13,033 bases of DNA. Origin: Deltaproteobacteria bacterium (GTDB taxonomy: Bacteria > Desulfobacterota > GWC2-55-46 > S146-70). Positions 1 to 6,432 of the stretch are shown piece after piece; position 1 is the first letter of the stretch, and each line of letters opens with the position of its first letter. The notes under the pieces are model-generated. The model did not search any database, was not told the DNA's origin, and saw only the letters and a program-made list of their open reading frames with translations. Both the position numbers and the translations under genes were made by a program. Where the stretch lies: NCBI GenBank assembly GCA_015492395.1, contig WGFD01000019.1:1-13033 (forward strand), read 5' to 3'.

Positions 1-288
1 ATGGTTGTCTACTGGGACGGTACGGTGGCCGTATGTAACCATGACTGGGACAGAAGGGAACATATCGGTAGTGTGCGCCACGATTCCATAGAGGACATAT
101 GGAAGAGTCCCAAGTACGGGGAGATACGCAGGAGACACATAGATGGCGGATTGGAAGCGGATCCGACATGTAGAGATTGCGACCACTGGAAGATGTATTA
201 TATCAGAGACGGAATCGTGGGAAAACTCTACGAGGCTGATGGCTCATGTGTATTGTTATTAAAAGATTTGGAAAAAACCGATGAGTGA
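1..288 (+). CDS. Radical SAM protein, C-terminal SPASM domain (5' truncated by window edge)
   Basis: This is the last 95 codons of a longer gene; the ATG at position 1 is most likely an internal Met because no catalytic radical SAM core is present. The visible part matches a SPASM auxiliary Fe-S domain. It opens with a strand reading YWDGTVAVC (Cys12), followed by IGSV (residues 22-25), an SIEDIWKS segment (29-36), a basic helix and the closing pair C57-x2-C60 followed by DHW. In the family, such cysteines bind an auxiliary [4Fe-4S] cluster, while the CxxxCxxC motif binding the SAM cluster lies near the N-terminus, here outside the window. Radical SAM/SPASM enzymes are frequent in polysaccharide clusters, but the substrate cannot be inferred from this tail. 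The stop (286-288) overlaps the next start (281) by 8 bp. Domain call fairly secure; reaction unknown. Confidence 0.75.
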   Translation: MVVYWDGTVAVCNHDWDRREHIGSVRHDSIEDIWKSPKYGEIRRRHIDGGLEADPTCRDCDHWKMYYIRDGIVGKLYEADGSCVLLLKDLEKTDE

Positions 289-682
289 TGAAACCAGATT
301 TAGTTTTAAGGATCTTGATCTTTGCCAGAAGGCGGTGGAGTTTGCAGATGGTGTTATAGATGTTTCAGAGAACCTCGATTCAGACAGGAGACATTTCAGG
401 TTGATCGAACAGACAGAGTCTGCCGTTACCTCTATAGCCATGAATATTGCCGAGGGGAAAGGGCGATATTCGAATAACGAATTTAAGCCCCCTGCAGCAA
501 GCTGCGGGGAATGCCTGGCCGCCTGCCTGCCTGTCAATCCTGGCGGACAGGCGCTCGCGATGCATGTTCATCCAATATTTATATATCGCAAGGGGATTAC
601 TTTTTGAAACTATTACCCTTCTGATAATTTTCAATGCAAGATGCTGACAAGTTTTGCCAACTCAATCAAACGGTCACTATGA
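281..682 (+). pseudogene. Four-helix-bundle protein (TIGR02436/S23-like) gene, disrupted by a repeat and an internal deletion
   Basis: Residues 1-69 (281-487) match the four-helix-bundle family once called S23 or 23S rRNA intervening-sequence protein. Visible are FKDLDLCQKAVEF, a middle RLIEQTESAVTSIAMNIAEG stretch and GRYSNNEFK. The family should continue with a QYLYIARG...FETITLL segment. That segment is present, but at about 567-629 in a different frame, after roughly 85 bp of GC-rich repeat (488-573). A further piece typical of the family's end, MLTSFANSIKRSL, is found at 641-682, back in the original frame. About 20 codons are missing between the middle and last pieces (around 636-641). 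Translation from 281 would instead read through the repeat and stop at 605-607, giving a 108-residue chimera. The family is usually about 115-130 residues and of unclear function. Three collinear family segments in two frames make a broken gene the best reading. Confidence 0.85.
488..573 (+). repeat. Dispersed structured repeat, copy R1 (inside the four-helix-bundle gene)
   Basis: The GC-rich segment shares two blocks with copy R2 at 4699-4811 in opposite orientation. Block A is 534-553 (TCAATCCTGGCGGACAGGCG), 19/20 identical to the reverse complement of 4741-4760. Block B is 554-573, 19/20 identical to the reverse complement of 4699-4718 and contains GATGCATGTTCATCC. The left end forms a hairpin: CCCC 489-492, a bulged T, GCAG 494-497, loop, CTGC 502-505, GGGG 506-509. 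A second stem pairs 529-535 with 546-552. The exact edges are uncertain because the host gene can be rejoined at several points; no target duplication is evident. It encodes no protein. Confidence 0.8.
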
Positions 683-695
683 ACTATGAGCTTAT

Positions 696-1853
696 ATGAA
701 GATACCGGTAACAAGACCGTTCTTTGATGATTGCGAGAGGGAGACGCTCGCTTCCATTCTCGATAGCGGATGGGTTGTTCAGGGGTCTATGGTGGCGGAG
801 TTTGAAAGACTGTTTTCGATCTTCACAGGGGCCGGGTTCGCGATCGCGACCACGTCCTGCACAACGGCGTTGCACCTTAGTCTGGTGGCTGCCGGCATAG
901 GCCCGGGTCATGAGGTTATTGTCCCTTCATTCACCTTCGTTGCCACTGCAAATGCAGTGGAGCACGCAGGTGCGAAGCCGGTATTCTGCGATATAGATCC
1001 GGATACCTTCAACATGGCCGCTGAAGATGTCGAGAGGCTCATATCCGGGAAAACGAGGGCAATTATCCCAGTGCACCTGTTTGGGCTGTGTGCGGATATG
1101 GATGGAATAATGGAGATTGCGACGGAGCATGGGGTAACCGTAATCGAGGATGCAGCCTGTGCCATGGGGAGTTTATACCGGGGACAACATGCCGGTGGTT
1201 TCGGCCTTACCGGATGTTTCAGCTTCCACCCCCGTAAGGTTGTTACAACCGGAGAGGGTGGGATGATTATAACTAACGACATGGCCGCGGATAAACTGTT
1301 GCGTTCCCTAAGAGACCACGGTGCATCCATGTCGGACCTTGAGAGAGGGAAAACGGGCGTGAGCCTCTTACCATTATACGACTCCCTTGGCTATAACTAT
1401 CGCATGACAGACCTTCAGGGCGCACTCGGCGTATGCCAGATGAAAAAGGTGGAGTGGGTGCTCGAAGAGAGAAAAAAAAGGGCGGAGATCTACAATGAGT
1501 CTCTAACAGAGGTGGAGTGGCTCAAGACCCCTGTTGTTCCCGATGGTTTTACGCATAGCTACCAATCCTATGTCTGCATGATTGACAAAGGTTGCTTTCA
1601 TGAATCCATTGAGGATGCGAACAGATTCAGGAACGGCCTCATGGAAAGACTCGAGAGGAAGGGCATAGCCACAAGACAGGGAACTCATGCAGTTCATACG
1701 TTGGGTTACTACAGGGGGAAGTATGCCTTTGAGGAAAGGGATTTGCCATGTTCACTGGAGGCGGACAGGCTAAGCCTGGCGCTTCCCATCTATCCACAGA
1801 TGACGGATGAAGAGCAGGAGTATGTAATAAAGCAGCTCATAGTCTATACCTGA
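696..1853 (+). CDS. DegT/DnrJ/EryC1/StrS-family PLP-dependent sugar aminotransferase
   Basis: A full-length (385 aa) fold-type I aminotransferase of the DegT/DnrJ/EryC1/StrS family. These cytosolic enzymes transfer an amino group, usually from glutamate, to a keto group on a nucleotide-linked sugar, giving 3- or 4-amino sugars. N-terminal PVTRPFFDD and SGWVVQG (residues 24-30) are typical; TTSCTTALHL (52-61) contacts the cofactor phosphate. VPSFTFVATANAV (76-88), the EDAACAMGS segment (151-159, Asp152 facing the pyridine nitrogen) and FSFHPRKVVTTGEGG (175-189) follow; Lys181 is the predicted Schiff-base lysine. All key residues look intact. The sugar cannot be assigned; perosamine-synthase-like relatives act on GDP-4-keto-6-deoxymannose, but that is only one option. 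The Shine-Dalgarno is weak (GAG 688-690), and two repeat-like heptamers (679-692) directly precede the start. It heads the aminotransferase/AsnB pair. Confidence 0.93.
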   Translation: MKIPVTRPFFDDCERETLASILDSGWVVQGSMVAEFERLFSIFTGAGFAIATTSCTTALHLSLVAAGIGPGHEVIVPSFTFVATANAVEHAGAKPVFCDIDPDTFNMAAEDVERLISGKTRAIIPVHLFGLCADMDGIMEIATEHGVTVIEDAACAMGSLYRGQHAGGFGLTGCFSFHPRKVVTTGEGGMIITNDMAADKLLRSLRDHGASMSDLERGKTGVSLLPLYDSLGYNYRMTDLQGALGVCQMKKVEWVLEERKKRAEIYNESLTEVEWLKTPVVPDGFTHSYQSYVCMIDKGCFHESIEDANRFRNGLMERLERKGIATRQGTHAVHTLGYYRGKYAFEERDLPCSLEADRLSLALPIYPQMTDEEQEYVIKQLIVYT

Positions 1854-1864
1854 TGGCTCATGGC
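1851..1864 (-). repeat. Two heptamers in inverted orientation relative to the 1932-1980 array
   Basis: TGATGGC and TCATGGC stand next to each other, starting inside the aminotransferase stop codon. Read on the other strand they give GCCATGA GCCATCA, the same kind of unit as ATGAGCC in the array before AsnB. ATGGCTCAT (1854-1862) is an exact 9-bp inverted match to 1946-1954, so the 135-bp intergenic region is flanked by opposed heptamer tracts. Confidence 0.45.
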
Positions 1865-1931
1865 ACTGTTATTAAATGAGTCAAAGAAATATGGAAGCGG
1901 ATTCCATTGCCGATTTAGCCAAATATTCACC

Positions 1932-1980
1932 ACGATCTGCGAGCTATGAGCCATGAGCTGACAGCCAGCAGCTACGAGCT
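1932..1980 (+). repeat. Tandem 7-bp repeat array ending 8 bp before the AsnB start codon
   Basis: Seven consecutive heptamers can be read without gaps: ACGATCT, GCGAGCT, ATGAGCC, ATGAGCT, GACAGCC, AGCAGCT, ACGAGCT, with consensus near AYGAGCY. The array fills the translation-initiation region of the downstream AsnB gene (start 1989), and its GAG triplets are the only Shine-Dalgarno-like bases there. Units of the same type (ATGAACT ATGAGCT, 679-692) sit immediately before the aminotransferase start. Two inverted units follow that gene's stop at 1851-1864. The rest of the 1854-1988 spacer holds no recognisable gene or terminator. Confidence 0.7.
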
Positions 1981-1988
1981 ATTAAACT

Positions 1989-3869
1989 ATGTGTGGAATT
2001 GCAGGAATACTCAATCTCAACGGTGATCCGATAGTCCACCGCACCATTAAGGCCATGACCGACATCATAGCTCATCGCGGTCCTGATGGTGAAGGACACT
2101 TTATAGATGGCAACATTGCGCTAGGGCATAGGCGTCTGGCGATAATTGATCTCACTGAAGCGGGCCATCAGCCTATGGCGAACGAAGATGGGACGGTAGT
2201 GATTAGCTACAACGGGGAGGTTTATAACTTTAAGGCACTCAGAAACGAACTGAAATCTTTAGGCCACGCCTTCCATTCCAAGACCGATACCGAAGTGGTG
2301 GTGCATGCCTACGAGGAGTGGGGAATAGATTGCGTTGATCGTCTGAACGGAATGTTCGCTTTTGCCCTTTGGGATAAGAAGAACAGGATGGTGCATCTCT
2401 GCCGCGACCGTTACGGTATCAAGCCGCTGTACTACTACCTCTCAAGAGACATACTCCTCTTTGCCAGTGAGATAAAGGCCATACTTCAACACCCTGAAGT
2501 ACGAAAGGAGGTGGATAGCCATGCGCTACTGGAATACTTTACCTTCCAGAACATCTTTACGGACAGAACCCTGTTTGAAGGGATCAAATTGCTGCCCCCG
2601 GGGCATATTTTATCGTTAAGGACGGATGGTTCCGATAGTATCAGTGTCAGGCAGTACTGGGATTATGATTTTAGAGAACCACTGCAGGTGAAAGATATGG
2701 CGGAATACGAAGAAGAACTTGACAGGCTCTTTGTGCAGGCAGTCCGTCGCCAGTTGGTCGGTGATGTGCCGATAGGGGCATATCTAAGCGGCGGGATGGA
2801 TTCCGGGGCGATTACCGCCTTGGCCGCCAAGAAGATCCCCTACTTGACCTCTTTTACATGTGGTTTCGACCTATCTTCTGTTTCGGGGATGGAACTGCAC
2901 TTGGACGAACGCGAGAGGGCGGAGGCCCTTTCCTATCGTTTCAAGACAGAACATTATGAGGTGGTATTGAAGGCAGGAGATATGGAGCGAGTCTTGCCGG
3001 ACTTGATATGGCACCTGGAAGATCTAAGGGTAGGACAGTGCTATCCAAATTATTATGTTTCCAGACTTGCCAGTAAGTTTGTAAGGGTTATATTGGCGGG
3101 CACCGGTGGAGACGAGCTCTTCGCGGGTTATCCATGGCGATATTATCGAGCGGTCAATAATCAAGACTTCGGAGAATATGTGCAGAAGTACTACAAGTAC
3201 TGGCAGCGTTTGGTCCCTAATAAGGTCATCCACAGGCTTTTTCAACCTCACATATGGGAGGAGATCAAGGATACGTTGACGATAGATATATTCCGTAAGG
3301 TGATCAACTCTGATAAACAGGACCTGACCTCGACAGAGGAATATATAAATCGATCATTATACTTTGAGAGCAAGACCTTCCTCCACGGTCTGCTTCTTGT
3401 AGAAGATAAATTGAGCATGGCCCACAGCCTGGAGTCCAGGGTGCCGTTTCTGGATAATGACCTCGTAGACTTCGCAATGCAGATACCTTTACGAGCCAAG
3501 CTTCGAGATCTGGATCAGATCATTAAGATCGACGAAAACGAGTCCAGATCGAAGCAGGCACTGTACTTTGAGAAGACTGACGATGGAAAGATCGTACTGC
3601 GCAATATCCTGGCGCGTTATCTTTCAAGGGAGTATGTGAATGGCATCAAGCAGGGTTTCAGTGCGCCCGATGCCAGTTGGTTTAGGGGGGACAGTATTAA
3701 TTACGTCCGAGCTTTACTAATGAATACGGATGCGTACATCTATAAGTATCTGCGGGAGGATACCGTTGTAGAGCTTGTGAACCAGCATCTGAGAGGTGAG
3801 AAGAACAGGCGGTTGCTTATCTGGTCTTTGTTGTGTTTTGAGTGGTGGTTAAGGACGTTTATTTTTTGA
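1989..3869 (+). CDS. AsnB-type glutamine-dependent amidotransferase (asparagine synthase family)
   Basis: A 626-aa, full-length class B asparagine synthetase homologue. Residues 1-215 form the Ntn glutaminase domain: Cys2 is the nucleophile after Met removal, with HRGPD (29-33), NGEVYN (75-80) and Asp100 as glutamine-binding elements. Residues 235-620 form the ATP-pyrophosphatase/synthetase domain with the PP-loop SGGMDSG (267-273), GTGGDELFAGY (371-381) and the LESRVPFLDNDLVDFA segment. The housekeeping enzyme makes asparagine. Homologues inside O-antigen and exopolysaccharide loci are linked to amidation of sugar carboxylates, and context favours that here, without proof. The PP-loop reads MDSG rather than the LDSS common in housekeeping enzymes, a variant I associate with polysaccharide-locus paralogues. 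The ATG lies 8 bp after a heptamer array. The next gene begins 60 bp downstream in the same frame. Confidence 0.93.
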   Translation: MCGIAGILNLNGDPIVHRTIKAMTDIIAHRGPDGEGHFIDGNIALGHRRLAIIDLTEAGHQPMANEDGTVVISYNGEVYNFKALRNELKSLGHAFHSKTDTEVVVHAYEEWGIDCVDRLNGMFAFALWDKKNRMVHLCRDRYGIKPLYYYLSRDILLFASEIKAILQHPEVRKEVDSHALLEYFTFQNIFTDRTLFEGIKLLPPGHILSLRTDGSDSISVRQYWDYDFREPLQVKDMAEYEEELDRLFVQAVRRQLVGDVPIGAYLSGGMDSGAITALAAKKIPYLTSFTCGFDLSSVSGMELHLDERERAEALSYRFKTEHYEVVLKAGDMERVLPDLIWHLEDLRVGQCYPNYYVSRLASKFVRVILAGTGGDELFAGYPWRYYRAVNNQDFGEYVQKYYKYWQRLVPNKVIHRLFQPHIWEEIKDTLTIDIFRKVINSDKQDLTSTEEYINRSLYFESKTFLHGLLLVEDKLSMAHSLESRVPFLDNDLVDFAMQIPLRAKLRDLDQIIKIDENESRSKQALYFEKTDDGKIVLRNILARYLSREYVNGIKQGFSAPDASWFRGDSINYVRALLMNTDAYIYKYLREDTVVELVNQHLRGEKNRRLLIWSLLCFEWWLRTFIF

Positions 3870-3929
3870 TGGCGGCAATATGAAGTCCCTCTTATCAAGT
3901 GGGGGCTGTTCTCGCTATGTACTTTCACT

Positions 3930-4697
3930 ATGGTTTTACCTAACTTTCTTATTATTGGTGCTGCAAGGTGTGGAACTACTTCACTCTATACTTATATGAA
4001 AGAGCATCCGGATATCTACTTGCCTGAGTCGAAGAGGCCAGAGCCACATTTTTTCCTGAAAGACGATGAGTATTCCAAGGGCTTGGAATACTATTATGGC
4101 AAGTATTTTTTTCCATGGAGTGGAGAAAGAGCTATCGGGGAGGCCTCAACATCATATATCTACCAAAGCTATGTCCCGGAGCGGATTTATACGCACCTGC
4201 CCGGGGTGAAGCTGATAGCTATACTTCGGAATCCTGTTGACAGGGCCTATTCGAACTATTGGATCACCGTTCAGAATAATCTTGAGAAGTTGTCTTTCGA
4301 GGATGCTGTCCAAAAAGAGAAGGAACGTATCGCCGCTCCAGGATCACCGTTATTGAAGGAGATTCAGCCTTACGCGTATATAGATCGAGGATATTATTAC
4401 AGACAACTTCGCAGATACCTTAAGTTTTTCGGAAGAGAGCAATTGTTGATTCTGTTGTTTGACGATCTCCAAACAATGCCTGGCAAGGTAATGAAGGAGG
4501 TCTTTCACTTCTTGGATGTTGATCAAGGATTCGTTCCTGAGGTGCTTGGAAAGGTTGCAAACAAACTGCATGTCTACCCTAAGCCCATGAATCCGGAGAC
4601 GCGGAAACACCTCATAAACTTGTTTAAAGAGGATAATGAAAAACTTTCAGGGCTGATCGGAAGGGACTTGGCTGGTTGGAGCAACGAAGTTGTTTAG
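3930..4697 (+). CDS. PAPS-dependent sulfotransferase (Sulfotransfer_1/NDST-like)
   Basis: A 255-aa cytosolic sulfotransferase that would transfer sulfate from PAPS to a hydroxyl or amine on a glycan. The 5'-phosphosulfate loop is GAARCGTTSLY (residues 10-20), starting straight after the first beta strand. The heparan-sulfotransferase-like element PEPHFF (37-42) and EASTSYIY (71-78) follow. The 3'-phosphate site is LRNPVDRAYSNY (99-110), carrying the conserved Arg and Ser. The C-terminus ends with NLFKEDNEKLSGLIGRDLAGW, the usual closing segment, so the protein is complete. No in-frame start lies upstream before the AsnB stop and no Shine-Dalgarno is visible before this ATG, so initiation may be weak or coupled to AsnB. 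Repeat copy R2 begins directly after the stop. Family very sure; acceptor unknown. Confidence 0.93.
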   Translation: MVLPNFLIIGAARCGTTSLYTYMKEHPDIYLPESKRPEPHFFLKDDEYSKGLEYYYGKYFFPWSGERAIGEASTSYIYQSYVPERIYTHLPGVKLIAILRNPVDRAYSNYWITVQNNLEKLSFEDAVQKEKERIAAPGSPLLKEIQPYAYIDRGYYYRQLRRYLKFFGREQLLILLFDDLQTMPGKVMKEVFHFLDVDQGFVPEVLGKVANKLHVYPKPMNPETRKHLINLFKEDNEKLSGLIGRDLAGWSNEVV

Positions 4698-4698
4698 C

Positions 4699-4811
4699 GG
4701 ATGAACATGCATCGTGAGTGCCGGTCTGCGGTGGCTCCGGCGCCTGTCCGCCTGGATTGACCTGTCTGCCAGGATTGGCAGGCAGGCAGGTATTCCCAGC
4801 AGATTGCTAGG
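4699..4811 (-). repeat. Dispersed structured repeat, copy R2 (inverted relative to R1)
   Basis: It starts 1 bp after the sulfotransferase stop. Read on the minus strand it has the same order as R1: a bulged hairpin, CCTG-rich tract, block A (4741-4760) and block B (4699-4718). The end hairpin keeps R1's architecture with different bases: CC 4796-4797 pairs GG 4810-4811, one bulged base (A4809), AGCA 4798-4801 pairs TGCT 4805-4808. R2 has 22 bp between blocks A and B that R1 lacks, plus a longer internal hairpin at 4761-4786. It encodes no protein. Its outer edge overlaps a predicted promoter (-35 at 4804). Confidence 0.8.
4761..4786. other. Hairpin within repeat R2
   Basis: CCTGTCTGCCA (4761-4771) pairs with TGGCAGGCAGG (4776-4786) over 11 bp with a single G-T wobble and a 4-base loop (GGAT). 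No run of T follows on either side, so it does not look like an intrinsic terminator. It could act as a structured element in RNA or as a transposase-recognised fold. Confidence 0.75.
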
Positions 4812-4833
4812 TGGTTGGCGGGCGTAATATAAT
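4804..4833 (+). promoter_or_regulatory. Predicted sigma70-like promoter for the deacetylase-methyltransferase unit
   Basis: A perfect -10 hexamer TATAAT (4828-4833) is preceded, after 18 bp, by TTGCTA (4804-4809), which matches the -35 consensus at 4 of 6 positions. Transcription would begin near 4840, leaving about 48 nt of leader before the start codon at 4888. The -35 box falls inside the terminal hairpin of repeat R2. Nearly all of the gap between the first sulfotransferase and the deacetylase is repeat and promoter. Predicted from sequence only. Confidence 0.4.
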
Positions 4834-4872
4834 CGAATCATTTCTTGCATGAGGAGATTCCCTGTCCAGTGC

Positions 4873-4878
4873 AGGGAG
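4873..4878 (+). promoter_or_regulatory. Ribosome binding site that decides the 4888 start
   Basis: AGGGAG lies 9 nt upstream of the ATG at 4888. The earlier in-frame ATG at 4849 has no purine-rich sequence before it, so the shorter protein is preferred. Confidence 0.65.
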
Positions 4879-4887
4879 CTTCAATCG

Positions 4888-5631
4888 ATGCCGATATCGG
4901 AAGAGATATACATAACGATAGACATAGATTGGGCTTCCGATGAAGCCTTGGACTACACTATGCGGTGTCTTGAAGATTCCGGCGTTTCGGCTACTTTCTT
5001 CGCGACACACTATACCCGGAAATTGGATGCAATCCGCAACAACAAGAGGTTCGAATTGGGAATACACCCCAACTTTAATAACCTCCTTAATGGCATGGCT
5101 ACGTTTAAGGAGAAGAATATACGCATGATCGTGCAGAAGGGGCTTGATATGGTTCCTGAGGCCAGGAGTGTAAGGTCCCATAGCTTGGTTGGCGGGAGTA
5201 TATTCAGAAAGTTATTTAGTGATATGGGTCTCAGATATGACTGCAATCCTTTTATTCCAGCCACGTCAGGAATTGCTTTGCAGCCGTGGCTTTTTAGGAA
5301 CGGGATGGTTGTGGTGCCATTTATGTGGTCCGATTATATGCACTGCTCCTACGAATGGGAGTGGGATGCGGATAAGTTTTTAATGAGGGATGGCCTGAAG
5401 GTCTTCGCCTTTCATCCGGTGCATATAGCGCTAAATACGAGCGATATCGCCATCTATCGGAAGAACAAGCAGGCACTTAGTGATTTCAGATATGTATCCA
5501 AGTTGCGGTGCCATGACCTTAGCCGCGGGGTAGATGTGTTTCTACGAAATTTGATCAGCAGGGCAGCGGAGCATGGATATAGTACTAAAAAGATTTCGGA
5601 CATACCGGAGTCGGGCCTTGTGAACCCATGA
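4888..5631 (+). CDS. Polysaccharide deacetylase-like protein (NodB/CE4 fold, WbmS-like)
   Basis: A 247-aa NodB-homology protein. Metal-dependent CE4 enzymes remove acetyl groups from amino sugars. Motif 1 is ITIDIDWA (residues 9-16, with Asp12 and Asp14), followed by SGVSATFFATH (31-41). ELGIHPNFN (56-64, His60) and VRSHSL (95-100, His98) supply candidate metal ligands, and FAFHPVHI (173-180) gives the C-terminal histidine motif. The layout resembles proteins annotated WbmS-like in O-antigen loci more than secreted chitin deacetylases. There is no signal peptide, so it would act in the cytoplasm on a nucleotide- or lipid-linked sugar. A longer form from the ATG at 4849 is possible but lacks a Shine-Dalgarno. 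The stop overlaps the next start as ATGA, indicating translational coupling. Fold call is good; activity is inferred. Confidence 0.8.
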   Translation: MPISEEIYITIDIDWASDEALDYTMRCLEDSGVSATFFATHYTRKLDAIRNNKRFELGIHPNFNNLLNGMATFKEKNIRMIVQKGLDMVPEARSVRSHSLVGGSIFRKLFSDMGLRYDCNPFIPATSGIALQPWLFRNGMVVVPFMWSDYMHCSYEWEWDADKFLMRDGLKVFAFHPVHIALNTSDIAIYRKNKQALSDFRYVSKLRCHDLSRGVDVFLRNLISRAAEHGYSTKKISDIPESGLVNP

Positions 5632-6377
5632 AAGATAAGATGGCTGATAACATTGCGGAAGCATCAGGATTGCTGGACAGTGAGTCAGAGGCTTTTATGA
5701 AGAGGGTCTATGCCGGGGGGATTGGAAGGTACGAAAAAAGGCTTGAGGCATTAGGTTTTATAGGTATGGACTCTGTTATGGATGCCGGTTGCGGCTTCGG
5801 TCAGTGGTCGCTTGCCTTGGCCAGACATAACGGCAATGTCTGGGGGGTGGATATCTCTCCCGGCAGGATAAAATGCGCCGAATCCATGGCCCGGCAGAAT
5901 GGTTTTTTCAACATTCATTTCAGGTGCAGTTCATTGGAGGATTTGGAGTTTTCCGATAAGTATTTCGACGGGATTTTTTGCTACAGCACTATTCATCACG
6001 CCGATGAGAGCAGGACCCTTGATGAATTATGGCGTCTTATAAAGCCGGGTGGTCTGCTATATCTGAATTTTAACTCCTTGGGCTGGTTCCTTTACCTTTT
6101 CCTGATAAGAGGAATCTTGGGTAGGGATCGTTACTCCCTGACACAGTCTGTCCGGGCCATGAGCAACTTTATACGCGGAAAAAATAGCGGATACCATGTG
6201 GTCACAGTAAAAAGACTCAGTAAGGAGCTGTCGGAACGCGGCTTTAAAATCCTTGCTATGGATGGAGATGGTTCCATCAAGCTTGCTGACGAGCCTATGG
6301 AAGTGTATTCCTTCTATGAAAAATACTATTTTGGTCTTCCCGGTGTTTGGGAAGTATTGGCTGTCAAACAGTGTTGA
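5628..6377 (+). CDS. Class I SAM-dependent methyltransferase
   Basis: A 249-aa Rossmann-fold methyltransferase of the Methyltransf_11/25 type. Motif I is MDAGCGFGQWSL (residues 51-62), the SAM-binding glycine loop. The acidic residue for the ribose is Asp75 in VWGVDIS (71-77). SLEDLEF (102-108) and a YSTIHHADE segment (119-127) correspond to motifs II/III, and RLIKPGGLLYLNF (136-148) to the usual post-motif strand. A hydrophobic stretch (LGWFLYLFLIRGIL, 151-164) follows the core and could form a substrate lid or a membrane contact. It is coupled to the preceding deacetylase by an ATGA overlap, so the two products are probably made together and modify the same sugar. The acceptor atom (O, N or C) cannot be told. 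A second in-frame ATG at 5640 is a less likely start. Confidence 0.88.
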   Translation: MKDKMADNIAEASGLLDSESEAFMKRVYAGGIGRYEKRLEALGFIGMDSVMDAGCGFGQWSLALARHNGNVWGVDISPGRIKCAESMARQNGFFNIHFRCSSLEDLEFSDKYFDGIFCYSTIHHADESRTLDELWRLIKPGGLLYLNFNSLGWFLYLFLIRGILGRDRYSLTQSVRAMSNFIRGKNSGYHVVTVKRLSKELSERGFKILAMDGDGSIKLADEPMEVYSFYEKYYFGLPGVWEVLAVKQC

Positions 6378-6383
6378 TAATAC

Positions 6384-6432
6384 GCGGATGGCAGTATTGG
6401 ATGCTGGATACTAATGGATTGATCGATAGTCG
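6384..6432 (+). repeat. Degenerate GAT-rich heptamer tract abutting the FkbM-like start codon
   Basis: The spacer between the two methyltransferase genes can be split into 7-bp units that run exactly to the ATG at 6433: GCGGATG, GCAGTAT, TGGATGC, TGGATAC, TAATGGA, TTGATCG, ATAGTCG. Only the TGGATGC/TGGATAC pair is a clear tandem match; the other units are decayed or coincidental. No Shine-Dalgarno is visible in it. Confidence 0.35.

Noticed and set aside
447..647. A forward 66-codon open frame overlapping the four-helix-bundle gene
   Set aside because: Its second half is the displaced middle segment of the broken four-helix-bundle gene and its first half is repeat read in another frame; it is not a separate gene.
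281..682. 23S rRNA intervening sequence or a diversity-generating retroelement accessory gene
   Set aside because: The four-helix-bundle family occurs in both settings, but there is no rRNA sequence, reverse transcriptase or template repeat in the window.
654..683. Possible promoter TTGCCA / TATGAA before the aminotransferase
   Set aside because: The -35 is good, but the -10 is weak and the start of transcription would fall only a few bases before the ATG; the sequence is also coding remnant of the broken gene.
908..1330. A 140-codon reverse-strand open frame inside the aminotransferase
   Set aside because: It lies wholly opposite a strongly conserved enzyme, has no Shine-Dalgarno and shows no family-like motifs.
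1932..1980. CRISPR-like array before AsnB
   Set aside because: Units are 7 bp with no spacers and no cas genes nearby; it is a simple tandem repeat.
3867..3932. Possible AsnB-sulfotransferase fusion or readthrough
   Set aside because: The two genes share a frame and only one stop codon separates them, but both proteins have complete, typical ends, so separate genes are the simpler reading.
4761..4786. Intrinsic terminator after the first sulfotransferase
   Set aside because: The hairpin is strong but no T-run follows on either strand, and it belongs to repeat R2.
4647..4850. Reverse-strand open frame across repeat R2
   Set aside because: Its resemblance to the translation of 447-647 comes only from the shared DNA repeat, not from a protein family.
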